DNA from: Gibbula magus | Lineage: Eukaryota > Mollusca > Gastropoda > Trochida > Trochidae | Assembly (NCBI GenBank): GCA_936450465.1 | Contig: OW388302.1 | Location: 18,553,569-18,617,568, forward strand | Direction of reading: 5' to 3' | Length of the DNA stretch: 64,000 bases | Part shown: positions 53,201 to 62,481 of the stretch, one piece after another | Position numbering within the stretch: the stretch's first letter is position 1 | Layout: every line of letters starts with the position of its first letter | Translations under genes and position numbers: made by a program | Notes under the pieces: model-generated | What the model was told of the DNA's origin: nothing | Seen by the model: the letters and a program-made list of their open reading frames with translations, nothing else | Database searches by the model: none

Positions 53201-54222
53201 TTGTTTCCCCTTTATTTTGCCGTATTTTTTTTTGAAAACAAACAATTCGCTCACATGATATGAAGTGCGGGAGTAAGGCGAGTTAGCGATTTTTTTCCCT
53301 GTCTCGCGAGATGCGAGGCAGATAGCAGTCTCGGGCGAGGCAAACCCGACGCAATACAAACACGTGGGTGAAAATAGCCTCAAGCGAATTAATGCTTCGG
53401 GGGCTAAGCCCGACAAAATTGGCCTTTTGTAAAGCTAATTATCGATGCGTTACGGGTCAACAGTGCACACGCAGATTCGTGTGAATTTTGCTTGATATTC
53501 CGACCACACACTGAACAAAGCTTCATTCTCATGTCGGGTCTCGGAGCGTAAATACAGCCACTCTCATGGGTCGGGTCGCGGACACAATCGACTCGGGACC
53601 CGTTGACAGGGCTAGTAAAGTAGTTAGACAGCCGTGAATTATTCTAAGTATCGTATCCGGGATCCGTATACAGACACCTCGGAATCGCTATTAGCCCGCC
53701 CGGATAATTCCGGGATTCGCAAGTTAAGTGTTAAGCCACACCCTACCAAACCCAGACTGCCTCATCTCATAGTCTCACTGACCCCCAGTTCTTCTCACCT
53801 CACACCTCACCTCAACTCACCCAATGCCAAGCCATGCCACCTCACCATGCCCCCACATCACCTCACACGACATTACCCCATCTCACCTCACCCCACATAG
53901 TCCATCTCACCTCAACCCACCCGAACAAATCTCACCTCACCTCAACCCACCCGAACCCCACCCCATCTCACCTCATCTCACTTCAATCCACCCGAACCGC
54001 ACCCCATCTCACCTCACCCCAAATAGTCCCACCTCACCTCAACCCACCCGAACCCCGCCCCATCTCACCTCAACCCACCCAAACCCCACCCAATCTCACC
54101 TCATGTTTTTTCTGTTCCAGAAAGAAGAGGAGAATGTAAAGACAACCTACATACAGAACCCTCGGACCATGTTACAATACGAGTACAACAGTGTCTTCTT
54201 TGTTGCTAGGAAACCATCATGA
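38198..54222 (+). CDS. CARNMT1: carnosine N-methyltransferase, 8 coding exons
   Basis: Joined exons (38198-38280, 40838-41036, 41771-41940, 43401-43541, 45025-45203, 46764-46877, 47630-47733, 54121-54222) give 363 codons plus stop, phases consistent. The human protein is about 409 aa; the difference is a shorter N-terminus here. Role in the family: SAM-dependent methylation of carnosine to anserine, and of histidine in some proteins. Seen: [14 protein letters not shown] at the N-terminus; [22 protein letters not shown] motif [12 protein letters not shown] (residues 158-168); QGNEWS (180-185); FSMAAGDF (243-250); FFVDTAHN (267-274), whose Asp matches the substrate-contacting Asp known in the human enzyme; LLYH (298-301); and C-terminal [12 protein letters not shown]. 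The start ATG has A at -3 and G at +4, as the first codon before the conserved block. Introns are heavily invaded by repeats, intron 7 alone being about 6.4 kb. Confidence 0.95.
38407..38770. mobile_element. TTAA-flanked MITE in CARNMT1 intron 1
   Basis: The left end AGGGAATGTTCTATCAG and the right end CTGATAGAACGCTCCTT have TTAA on both sides (38403-38406 and 38771-38774). A second copy of the right-end segment lies at about 38870-38925. Confidence 0.6.
38926..40325. other. CARNMT1 intron 1, no feature seen
   Basis: AT-rich sequence. Short ORFs at 39623-39808 and 39837-40025 show no recognisable motif. Confidence 0.3.
40326..40679. mobile_element. MITE with TAAATCCTTGAATAATCGCC ends
   Basis: Inverted ends of about 20 bp at 40326 and 40679 (one differs by A/T). 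Internal GCGATTATTCAAG(A/G)CAGG words are repeated inwards from both ends. 354 bp, in CARNMT1 intron 1. Confidence 0.72.
40838..41036 (+). CDS. CARNMT1: CARNMT1 coding exon 2
   Basis: The acceptor is tccttttcag| and the donor is AAAAAC|gtgagc. It encodes the helical N-terminal region, with [20 protein letters not shown] and NMFENKD, matching the vertebrate pattern. Confidence 0.92.
41771..41940 (+). CDS. CARNMT1: CARNMT1 coding exon 3
   Basis: The acceptor is tttgttgcag|. It encodes [20 protein letters not shown] and [16 protein letters not shown]. The donor is CAGTG|gtgacg. With the exon 4 acceptor the split codon reads TGC (Cys), where I expect Trp from human CARNMT1. The genomic TGG is cut by the GT donor, so this junction is the least certain in the gene. 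Confidence 0.88.
42012..42472. mobile_element. TTAA-flanked MITE in CARNMT1 intron 3
   Basis: The left end AGGTACATCCATTGTGTT and right end AACACAATAGATGCACCT have TTAA on both sides (42008-42011 and 42473-42476). 461 bp. The right TTAA is also the left border of the next element. Confidence 0.75.
42477..42620. mobile_element. diverged partial MITE related to the AGGGGCAGTAGCACG family
   Basis: It begins AGGCACTGAAGCACATG after TTAA and has the family words tttactttagagggtaaaca and aattatccatagaaatggt. It is cut by the element starting at 42621 and no right end is seen. Confidence 0.5.
42621..43369. mobile_element. non-autonomous DNA transposon, CAGGG-terminus family
   Basis: Ends CAGGGGTCGATTT and AAATCGACCCCTG. 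The 5-bp target duplication is ATTCA (42616-42620 and 43370-43374). Subterminal gtgcaggt/ggtgcaa words are as in the 4079-5863 copy. 749 bp; it ends 31 nt before CARNMT1 exon 4. Confidence 0.82.
43401..43541 (+). CDS. CARNMT1: CARNMT1 coding exon 4 (SAM-binding motif I)
   Basis: The acceptor is caacttacag| and the donor is AACAA|gtgaga. It encodes [29 protein letters not shown] and ASNFVLNK, the glycine-rich SAM loop and the next beta-strand acid. A CAGGG-family transposon ends 31 nt upstream, at 43369. Confidence 0.93.
43807..44915 (-). mobile_element. mariner-like element
   Basis: Imperfect terminal inverted repeats: GAGGCGTTCAATAAATATTT..CCCCTGA near 43809 and the complement GAGGGGCGTTCATTAAAGAT ending near 44913. 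They flank a broken mariner transposase on the - strand. It lies in CARNMT1 intron 4, antisense to the gene. Confidence 0.85.
43879..44759 (-). pseudogene. broken mariner transposase
   Basis: The start is ATG at 44759 ([18 protein letters not shown]..). An early stop follows, then the HTH part [16 protein letters not shown] (44379-44663), then a frame with [16 protein letters not shown] and [14 protein letters not shown] (44131-44376), then [20 protein letters not shown] (43879-44121). The first and last catalytic Asp regions are present. The stretch between ATIT..LLQKLR and PPYSPD is deleted, which removes the middle Asp (HDNA) motif. Several stops, so inactive. Confidence 0.88.
45025..45203 (+). 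CDS. CARNMT1: CARNMT1 coding exon 5
   Basis: The acceptor is gtatcgtcag| and the donor is GAACCTG|gtatgt. It encodes [26 protein letters not shown] and [15 protein letters not shown]. The donor is the first base of the 32-bp minisatellite. The frame stays open into the array to 45889, so a retained intron would add a long repeat tail. Confidence 0.93.
45204..46670 (+). repeat. 32-bp minisatellite starting at the CARNMT1 exon 5 donor
   Basis: The unit is gtatgttacttccattttac plus agtcaggagttt, about 45 copies with 26-27 bp variants (gtatgtcatccgttttacag type). Each unit has a donor-like GTATGT and an acceptor-like TTTTACAG; the first GTATGT is the real donor at 45204. All three + frames are open through most of the array, because no unit contains a stop in any frame. 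A 538-bp higher-order copy is seen. Confidence 0.95.
46764..46877 (+). CDS. CARNMT1: CARNMT1 coding exon 6
   Basis: The acceptor is gttgtttcag| and the donor is CCTAG|gtgaac. It encodes [17 protein letters not shown] and [12 protein letters not shown], the region around the catalytic/substrate Asp and the class I methyltransferase post-motif. Confidence 0.93.
46960..47180 (+). mobile_element. diverged SINE-like repeat
   Basis: Shares accatccatggttcgttagt, tttcaccatattgcatagcc and a decayed tail gtgaagtactcctggaaagt. In CARNMT1 intron 6. Confidence 0.5.
47630..47733 (+). CDS. CARNMT1: CARNMT1 coding exon 7
   Basis: The acceptor is attgtttcag| and the donor is CTGGAG|gtgagt. It encodes [20 protein letters not shown] and [13 protein letters not shown]. 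Confidence 0.93.
47830..48015 (+). mobile_element. SINE-like repeat, 5' part, cut by the 42-bp array
   Basis: The stretch gtccgggattcagtccttgg (weak box B), then agcagtaaggatttattgca and tgttacattgaaattcagtg, match the body of the dispersed repeat. The copy ends where the 42-bp minisatellite begins, so the array seems to have arisen inside or next to it. Confidence 0.45.
48020..52227 (+). repeat. 42-bp minisatellite, about 100 copies
   Basis: The unit is ttgtataggagattagttcc, tggttatgggtggtgtggta, cc. Two main variants differ at one base (TTATGGG or TTGTGGG); rarer ones have tatatgag or cctgattg. Copy-to-copy identity is very high over 4.2 kb. Because 42 is a multiple of 3 and one frame lacks stops, a 1,433-codon ORF results. 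It is intronic (CARNMT1 intron 7) and I do not take it as a protein. Each unit has GG-N4-GGG-N-GG-N3-GG on the + strand. Confidence 0.97.
52251..53730 (-). mobile_element. TTAA-flanked non-autonomous element, 1,480 bp (copy B, reversed)
   Basis: Reverse orientation of copy A (25641-27120). It starts CCCTTACGTTGTG and ends CGCAAGTTAAGTG, with TTAA on both sides (52247-52250 and 53731-53734). Most of it is nearly identical to copy A; the outer 200 bp at the high-coordinate end are diverged. It lies just after the 42-bp array. A 119-codon ORF on the - strand (53057-53416) has no recognisable domain. Confidence 0.82.
53760..54112 (+). repeat. C-rich degenerate tandem repeat before CARNMT1 exon 8
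   Basis: Repeats of ctcacctcaacccacccgaa with ccccaccccat fillers, and almost no G. It runs to within about 10 nt of the acceptor ttctgttccag and may act as a very long pyrimidine-rich lead-in. Confidence 0.8.
54121..54222 (+). CDS. CARNMT1: CARNMT1 coding exon 8 (stop)
   Basis: The acceptor is ttctgttccag|. It encodes [19 protein letters not shown] and [14 protein letters not shown], with TGA at 54220-54222. It is separated from exon 7 by about 6.4 kb of minisatellite, a 1,480-bp transposon and C-rich repeat. Confidence 0.93.
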   Translation, partial: KEEENVKTTYIQNPRTMLQYEYNSVFFVARKPS

Positions 54223-54835
54223 CAGGAAGATTAGAGTTGTCTGCCCTTTATACATTGATGCGAGACCAATTGAGAGTAAAACTCACTACTCATCTCGAAC
54301 ATACAAAATGGATAAAAACTGTCCATTGTTTGGCTGGTATAAACTACTGTGTCTTCTACAAACGAGAGATGTCAGTTCAACAATGCATGCAATTCATCCG
54401 TTTCTTATACATTTTACTGTGATTGTTATGTTGATGACAGTAAATCTTCATTTATAATGGTTGAACCGAGTACAGGAACTTGTTCAATGGATGTAAAAAA
54501 GTGTGATATAATTGACGTAATAGAATGTATTTTTATGATATATATATGTCAGTTTAAATTGTTTCAGAATGAATTTTTATCCATAGATGAATATTACAAA
54601 TATTGAATAGTAAGTGACTAGCCCGTGTAATTTGATATTCTGAAGTCAAATATCAAAGTATTATTGCAATGTTCAACAGTGATTTTCTTTTTATAAAAGC
54701 TTATTGTGTAAATCAGAGTGTTGAGTACCTTGTGTAGTTTACTATTAGGGGTCAAATGTCGCTACACATTCATGTTCTATCAATATATTTGACTTATTGG
54801 GACTGCTATATAGGCCTACATGATGCTGCTCCTTT

Positions 54836-55084
54836 TTAGCTCATCAGTCCTGAAACGCCCGATGAGCTTAATGAATGCCGTCCATTGTCCATCTGTCCTT
54901 CATGTGTAAACTTTTCATTTATTCGACTTGTTCTCAAGAACCACTGTTAACATTCTAGCAGTCACTTACAGAAAGTTGAAATTGTCAACCTTATATTATA
55001 TATATTATCTAATGCCTGATGAACGTTATATTATATATATTATCTAATTCCTGATGAGCTGCAGTGGCAATGGCTCCATTTTTT
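54836..55084 (+). mobile_element. short AGCTCATCAGG element without internal array
   Basis: The left end is TAGCTCATCAGTCCTGAAAC. The right end is CCTGATGAGCTGCAGTGGCA followed by atggctccatttttttt. The inner part retains gtccattgtccatctgtcc and cttttcatttattcgactt. It is the same element as 14103-17785 but lacks the 145-bp units. It contains a small duplication of the atattatatatattatctaa stretch. Confidence 0.7.
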
Positions 55085-55102
55085 TTAATTGGTGATGTCG
55101 TC

Positions 55103-55108
55103 AATAAA
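55103..55108 (+). promoter_or_regulatory. candidate CARNMT1 poly(A) signal AATAAA
   Basis: This is the first AATAAA I see after the CARNMT1 stop, and it is followed by T/GT-rich sequence. If used, the 3'UTR is about 0.9 kb and includes the small element at 54836-55084. Confidence 0.35.
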
Positions 55109-55264
55109 TATGTATGTTTCCAAATTGTTTATTTGTTTGTCTGTTGCATACAAAAGCATTAGTGACTGTTTGGGAGACAGCTGTATAAACTGTTATTTAA
55201 TTTTAGAAAAATAATAATGATAATAATTTAAATAATGCCTGATTATCCAATTTGTGATTTCTCA

Positions 55265-55480
55265 ATGACGCTTGAAAAAATATCTAATGGGTTGTTTTGA
55301 AAGAGTCCGTTTGTGCTGATTTCTCTGAGGTATGTGGGCAGATTGTACCAGAGCACAGGAGCTGCTGAGGCAAATGCATGGTTGATCTTGTAGCTAGCTG
55401 GGAAAGGAACATGGCACTAGATGAACGGAGAGAACGAGTAGGTACATGGGCATTGACGAGATCTTTCAAGTACACACGAA
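55265..55480 (-). pseudogene. LINE 3' coding fragment
   Basis: On the - strand one frame reads YLKDLVNAHVPTRSLRSSSA. After a frameshift another reads YKINHAFASAAPVLWYNLPT. The PTRSLRSS..F..AAP.LWN.LP order is typical of the C-terminus of CR1/Rex-type LINE proteins. Isolated and broken. Confidence 0.65.
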
Positions 55481-55849
55481 ACTCACTATCATGTTTAAAG
55501 TTGTTAGTCAGGACATTGAGGTATATAAGTAATCTTCATTTTGGACAACATTTACAACTGCTTCAAGTCAAGAAGTGTTCAAGGGGGTATTTAACTAAGT
55601 TAAAACTGCAAATTTCAAACTGAAAAATCAGTTGTACTGTCAGTTTTGAAAATCTTATCTTTGAAAATACCCAATTTATCTTCTGTTTTGTGGTTTGTTT
55701 TGAAGGAAAATGTGTTTGCATAAAGGTGATGTGTTCTATTGAAGGGAAATATTACGAAAACATGAAATTTAATTTCTAATGGACTTGGACAAGACATTTT
55801 TCATACCATACCCCATATGAGCCCCATAACGTGCAGCCCCCGGGCTGAT

Positions 55850-55874
55850 ATGGGGGGGGGGGGGGGGGGGGGGA
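55850..55874 (+). repeat. poly(G) run
   Basis: An uninterrupted G run of more than 20 nt, preceded by gcccccgggctgatat. Length is uncertain, because such runs are error-prone in sequencing. Confidence 0.85.
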
Positions 55875-58700
55875 GATCTCACAGTCCTAGCTCAATGATA
55901 CGCTGTGGGGAAAGCCATGCTAAGCATAATGTCTTACTACATTTATAGATAGGGGTTATTTTCACACTTTAGGGTGTTAAATAATCTTTTTTTGTGTAAA
56001 CAATCAATACTGTATGATTGATATTGTTTTTTAGTGCATGACTTACGAGAAATTGCACTTTTACTAGTATTTCGCGGTCCTTGTCTTTTGGGGCAAGTTG
56101 TCAAGTGTAAGCGGTTTTACTTCATATATCATTTTCCCACAGAATAAGAATGAAATAACAAACCAGTGCGATTAGACAATGCATGGGTCTTTAATTATAG
56201 TATAACCAATAAGAAAATAAAGGAGAACATCTGATCAAACAATCACAAAACATCTCATGTGATTTTATCTCATTACGAATACAGTCAGACCACGATAAAC
56301 CGAACGCTCGGATAGTGAATGTTCGGAGTACTGAAATGAACCAAACAAGATGGAATTGATTCCCTTTGTATCTACAGACAGACGAACACGCATTTAGAAT
56401 ATCAAAAGAATATCACGCTGGATAGTGAAAACTATCTCACAGAATGAGAAATTTCAATGTATTACAAGCTGAAACTACTGACACACAATGTAAGAAATTA
56501 CAATTTATTAAAATCACTAACTACTGACACGCTCAACTCCCACGTCATTAAAGTTTACCGATCCAATCAGTGTGATGATCACTTGTCAAGGGGATTAATA
56601 ATTAGAATCCCAATTTCTACTAATGTATTGTGGGTTTCCTGGTGTGCAGTCTTCATGTGGGACGATTAGTACACTGATAGCACAGAACAAGAAAGGGCAG
56701 AGCTACTAACATTTAATACGAGGTTAAAATTTTGAAAAGTGGATCAGTCATCATGTGTAGATGTGCCTTTAGGGTTTTCAGCTTCTTTGGATTTTGATAT
56801 TATTGCAATTTCACTTCAAGAACAAATATTGAAAACTGTTAGCCGGTGATTAATACATCTTGGGAAGTATATATGAATTTATTACCAATGAGTGATTTAG
56901 GATTAATAACAGAACAAAGCTTCTTAATCATTGTTCACTATGTTTTAAACTTTTCCACGTGGCGAAGATATAGCCGACTCTGCTTGCTAGTATTTGAAAT
57001 AATAGATATTTATCAACCATTGAATTTCATCAATACTCAACAGCTTTGCAACATATTAATATGGATTCTATGAAGTGAAGACCGATCTATAATGTTATGA
57101 AGTAAATAATGGACTTGGTTTACATCAATAACATACTCACAAATGTTCACTGTAATCAATGGTTTGTAATTAAACATGTACACTCTATGTCAGTTTTGTA
57201 ATTGTAGTCAATATTAATGGCAAAGAATAGTTTTGTGCAGAGTTGCAGTATTGGTTTCAAATCAGATTTTATTCCGATGCAGAAACGACAATTTTTGCTT
57301 AATTACGCTCTGTAGGACCCTATGGATGTTGTAGGTTCTTCCCCATGGGTTAAATAGTTGTTTCTAAATGACTTTGAGAAACAGGAGTGGGCAGAAATTG
57401 TGGGTACCATAGACTGCGAATCTCACTTTCTGAATTTTTTTTAGTTCTTCGGGCCTGAAAGGAGGGAGTGCATTTTACAGATACGAACTAATATTTGCTT
57501 CGAACATGTTACTCATTTGTGTTTTGAAATCAAATATGTGCATGTTTGTGCCTTTAAATTACTATGCGTGAGCCATCCTTAAACAGCTATTTAACTGCAT
57601 TCAATTTAATGCACCTCCTTTCACGTATACATATATATAGTTGCTGCTATCTGAATTAGCAATTAGTACCTGTCAAGGCCTGTTTGTCTGTCTAATAGTC
57701 ATTAATCTTTGTGACCTTTGGTTTATATGATAAACTACTTTAGACTATAAAGCATTGCACAAGGCTTATCTACAGAGCCACTGGTTCTACTTGTTAAGAT
57801 CTTCGATCTTAGATCTCTATTTTTCAAATTTATCACAACATTCAAACATCCAGAAGATATTCCAGTTTGCAAGAATACAATGGTCGTTGAAAGGTTATAA
57901 AGGTTCCTCGACTTAGTTCCAGTGTAAATGAAACGTTTGGTGAATTTGGTAAACAAAAATTATCGATAGGGATTGTATGTTCGGGTATGTTGTGTTTTGT
58001 GGAAACATAATTCCATGGAATCTTCAGCAGCGTCATGATTACTGATAGTCTTATGTTTCATATTGCATTAAGAACTTCTACGTTAGGTGAACGGTATCGA
58101 GCAACGTTATGATGGAATGATGGCGTTATGTATATAAGCCTACCGAGCAAAAACGTTAAGGACAATTGGATTTTCCCCATATTTTGAAAATGTGTGTAAT
58201 GATAATGAATAATATTCTGATGAACGTTATTGCGATATAAAAAAAAATAATGAACCAAAAATTAGCATTCTAATGTTTTCAATCAGAAATGTACAGACGT
58301 TTTTAAAGTAACATGTACGTGGCTCGGAATCGCAATTTTTTTAATCATCTGAAACTGGTTGAGATCAACTTCATTGGCCTGTATGCCCGCTTCGTGCATT
58401 AATTACGTCTTGAAAACCTAAGGAAAGGTTCTGAAACAGTTGATATGGAATCTGATACCATTCATCAACAAGGGAGTTAGCGAGCTCATTTAGGGGACAT
58501 TTTGAAATGCAACCTTGAAGCAGTGGTGGTAGAATTGGGCTAAAATTGCAAAATTACAACTTCGAAAAATAAAGTTTAAATAAACAAAACAATCAAATGG
58601 TCCTTAACTTTTTTGCTCAATATTATATAAATGACTTACTTATTGTAGAATGCTACTAAAAAATCTTAACCACAGCAGCAAATTACCAAAAACATATCAA
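55875..58700. other. intergenic, no gene seen
   Basis: AT-rich with only short ORFs. A pogo/Tc-like terminal word (cagtcagaccacgataaacc..gaacgctcgg) occurs at about 56283-56320, without a partner that I can place. Confidence 0.3.
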
Positions 58701-58712
58701 GGATTCTGACAG

Positions 58713-59024
58713 TTGGCGCTCTCTATCGAGCCCAGCATGACGAAATCACGGAGAATCTCGTGCGCATGCCGCTACATCCTAGACTACTCCAACACAGACC
58801 ATCTGTTGCCGACAGCTTGTCATGGCCGTGTATCGGAGAAACATCCCCGGAGTAGATGTACAAACATTGAACAAACTCAGCACATGATTCCGTCACACCA
58901 TCTGTGTATCGAGTGCCTGTATCCGACGCTTGATAGAGTCAGTCAATACCGTATTTACTGCAATAGGTCGACTCGTCCAGGGCTGAACTATTTTGAAAAG
59001 TGTTTTTGGTTGATGACGTTTTAA
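58713..59024 (+). CDS. short ORF of unknown meaning, 103 codons
   Basis: The region is more GC-rich than its surroundings. The ORF has many Cys and His (for example SRRISCACRYILDYSNTDHL) but matches no family I recognise. No clear exon borders are seen. It may be a transposon remnant or chance. Confidence 0.12.
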   Translation: MALSIEPSMTKSRRISCACRYILDYSNTDHLLPTACHGRVSEKHPRSRCTNIEQTQHMIPSHHLCIECLYPTLDRVSQYRIYCNRSTRPGLNYFEKCFWLMTF

Positions 59025-59647
59025 GTAATAGACCTAGTACAAGGTGTGATATTTGGACCTTTGTTTTTCAGTTTCGTTAGGTTATGCTACGTTCTAATGG
59101 TCTATCCTGGCGTCCGCGGTACACCGTGGGGAGAGATCTGCCAATGTTCGTGTGTTCGTGACTGCATGTGCCTTCTGTTCAACCCACGGTTCACCAATGA
59201 TGCCAGTACGCTTCTCCACGTTCTGTAGGGATCTCTCACGTTCAGGCCAAGGTCTCACGCGTTGCTCCACTTTTATTAAGACCAGGGACTAAATTCTTCT
59301 TAGGAAGTCTCTGTTTAGACCAAGTGTTTTTGTCGGATGGCCACGAAAACTTAGCTAAATTTACTTTGTGTCCAAAGTATAAATAAGGCCTACAAAACAA
59401 AACATCATGAAACACCAAGATCAAGTAGATTCGGTGTTTGCATTTAAGATTTTTAGTTATGCAAGAAGTTGGCTACCATGGCAGTCGTGCTATATAGCGC
59501 TACAGATGGATAAACGTGTTGCTCTTGCAGTGAAAAGGTCGGGATGAATGCATCAACTCGAATCAAAACAGAATGTAATGGGTCATTACAAAATTTGTAG
59601 AAAGTATGTGTATTTCCGGTATCTCACAGTCTTTCAACTTTTGTCAT

Positions 59648-60706
59648 GTTGTTTTACGGTGTTGAATTTGCGATATGTCACGGTTGCTTCCCCTTTTACG
59701 GTGTTGAATTTGCGATATGTCACGTTTGCTTCACGTTTTACGGTGTTGAATTTGCGATATGTCACGTTTGCTTCACGTTTTACGGTGTTGAATTTGCGAT
59801 ATGTCACGGTTGCTTCACGTTTTACGGTGTTGAATTTGCGATATGTCACGGTTGCTTCCCCTTTTACGGTGTTGAATTTGCGATATGTCACGGTTGCTTC
59901 CCCTTTTACGGTGTTGAATTTGCGATATGTCACGTTTGCTTCACGTTTTACGGTGTTGAATTTGCGATATGTCACGGTTGCTTCACGTTTTACGGTGTTG
60001 AATTTGCGATATGTCACGGTTGCTTCACGTTTTACGGTGTTGAGTTTGCGGTATGTCACGTTTGCTTCACGTTTTACGGTGTTGAGTTTGCGGTATGTCA
60101 CGTTTGCTTCACGTTTTGCAGTGCTGAGTTTGCGGTATGTCACGTTTGCTTCACTTTTTGCAGTGTTTAGTTTGCGGTATGTCAAGGTTGCTTAAATTCA
60201 CGTTTTGCAGTGTTTAGTTTGCGGTATGTCACGGTTGCTTCACGTTTTGCAGTGTTTAGTTTGCGGTATGTCACGGTTGCTTCACGTTTTGCAGTGTTTA
60301 GTTTGCGGTATGTCACGGTTGCTTCACGTTTTACGGTGTTTAGTTTGCGGTATGTCACGGTTGCTTCCCCTTTTACGGTGTTTAGTTTGCGGTATATCAC
60401 GGTTGCTTCACGTTTTGCAATGTTTAGTTTGCGGTATATCACGGTTGCTTCACGTTTTGCAGTGTTTAGTTTGCGGTATGTCACGGTTGCTTCACGTTTT
60501 GCAGTGTTTAGTTTGCGGTATGTCACGGTTGCTTCACGTTTGCAGTGTTTAGTTTGCGGTATGTTACGGTTGCTTCACGTTTTGCAGTGTTTAGTTTGCG
60601 GTATGTCACGGTTGCTTCACGTTTTGCAGTGTTTAGTTTGCGGTATGTCACGGTTGATTCACGTTTTGCAATGTTTATTTTGCGGTATGTCACGGATGCC
60701 TTACGT
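59648..60706 (+). repeat. 42-bp minisatellite, about 25 copies
   Basis: The unit is gttgaatttgcgatatgtca, cggttgcttcacgttttacg, gt. The left half has tgttgaatttgcgatatgtc and the right half tgtttagtttgcggtatgtc with tttgcagt, with hybrid units at 60035-60170. Long ORFs on both strands result from the 42-bp period. A 3-nt insertion and a 1-nt loss break the frames near 60195 and 60540. Confidence 0.94.
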
Positions 60707-61157
60707 TTTGCAAACGAGGGTGTATGGAAGGCGTAAAATATCATTTAATCACGTTTTGTCCAGGTGTGTGACGGTTCACATGGTAGCATCAGACCTCGGT
60801 TATATGAGGGACGACGGTAGATTGATTGGCATATCAAATCGCCGTTTGACGTAGAATAATACAGTTGATAAATGGCGCTCTTTAGTTGACAATTGCGCCG
60901 TAAACTTACAAAATCGACTTGCTGAAAGATGATATCAGATATGCAAGAAACGTATTGGCTTTCCATAAATCAAGATTTTGTTGTCAAAATTTCAAACTGT
61001 TTGATAAATTTAAACGCCATTAACGCTCAACTCTTCTATTACAATTGACAAAAGAGAGGACATTTGAAATATAATCCTCGTCATTATAGGACCAATTCAT
61101 GATTTGAATAGTTAATTAAGACACACGAAACATTTTGGTTCAGATATTTTCTCGGTT

Positions 61158-61760
61158 TTATCCAACCGGTATGTACATTTTATAGATAATTCTGTGCAAA
61201 CATTTAGGATGAAAATCTAAGAGTTTTAAATCTTTCAAATTGCTCCTGCAAGTATGAAAAATGATATGCCAATTGAAATAAGTGTCATGAAATAAATGTT
61301 CCCATTTTTGGCAGATATGAGGTTTAAACCTTGTCAGAAAATAGTTTATCATAGACAAATCTTGAACCTTTTTTCAAATTCATGAACTCCTCAGGAAAAA
61401 GGTTTACATCCAAAATCTTTGGTATCTATATATCTCTGTTGTTGTATAGTAATTTTCCAAATTTCAGGTAAAATATATATAACATAACCAAGATCCATAT
61501 ATGTACCTCTTACATCAAACTTAAGATTCTTCAAAAGACATAAAACCATGTCCATTACAAAGATCCTTAATTGTCAAATTCCAGTATTTGCCAATGATTT
61601 TGGATTTTTAAAATAAGTATTCAGCCATAATGGCTGTGCTAAAATCCTGTTGATGTTATCATCTTTTGTGGTATTTTCGATATAATCTAGACTTGATATA
61701 ATTTTCAAGACTGGGCTGTCGACAGTTGTATATTTTCATCTAGGTTCTATAGGACAGACT
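61158..61760 (-). pseudogene. decayed LINE fragment (reverse transcriptase C-terminal region)
   Basis: On the - strand, pieces read TIKDLCNGHGFMSFEE, then YYTTTEIYRYQ, then KPHICQKWEHLFHDTYFNW and LKLLDFHPKCLHRIIYK. This order (IxDL..G.F.SFEE, KWE..F....WH, LQ.F..K.LHRI) recalls the C-terminal part of L1/CR1-type retrotransposon proteins. Stops and frameshifts throughout. Confidence 0.5.
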
Positions 61761-62481
61761 ACTGACCACAGAGACCCAGTAGCTCAGTTTAACTGATCCA
61801 CAATGCCGACGTGTGTTTACTTAGCCTCAGTGACGCAACAAGGTCCAGCCCCCTGCAGTGGCTGTGCAGTGAGTTGGAGCACATTTCAAGCGTAACGCTG
61901 GTCAGCCCCAATTTGACTTAATGAGCCAAGGGCAGATAATTTCAGAAACTGCCTCTAATAGCTGGTAATGATAATCCTTGTGAAACAAGAGTCACCAGGA
62001 GAGGACATAACCCACCAGTATCACCCTACCTCCGTATATATCACTCATTTCAGAAAGTCTTGAAAAGATTGTATCATATGGTTAGGATTGGTTACGTTAA
62101 GGCCCGATCCAATTTCGCCAAAAAACCGAGGGGAGGTTTTGATCTAATAATTTAATGAACCGACCGATGCTAAATTGAAGATGTTATTTAATATTCTAAA
62201 ATACTCAGGGATTTAATGGTATCAACTACTATTGGGATCATGCGAAGAGAACACGTGCAGGGAGTAGCATGCGCTACCTGTCTCATGTATAGCATAGGGT
62301 TTATACTGACAATCAATTAGCTTTGGTGTCGTGATCCTTCGTTGCTCAGTTGATAAGGGCGTTGGGAAGCATACAAAGGGTCCAGAGATCGAAAACAGGC
62401 ATGCTCACCAGAAATTGTGAGTTTTCGAGAAAGTTTTAGGAGAAAGATTTCATATAATTATAAGTTTCTAAAAAATTAGAT

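Noticed and set aside
53057..53416. 119-codon ORF inside the 1,480-bp element as a transposase
   Set aside because: Too short, no DDD/DDE motif, and the frame is not intact in copy A.
59548..60854. ORFs of 115-215 codons on both strands
   Set aside because: Shadows of the 42-bp minisatellite; openness on both strands follows from the period.
62338..62400. Second tRNA-like stretch (TTGCTCAGTTGATAAGG with a weak B box)
   Set aside because: Box B is degraded and stems do not pair; probably another SINE head or chance.
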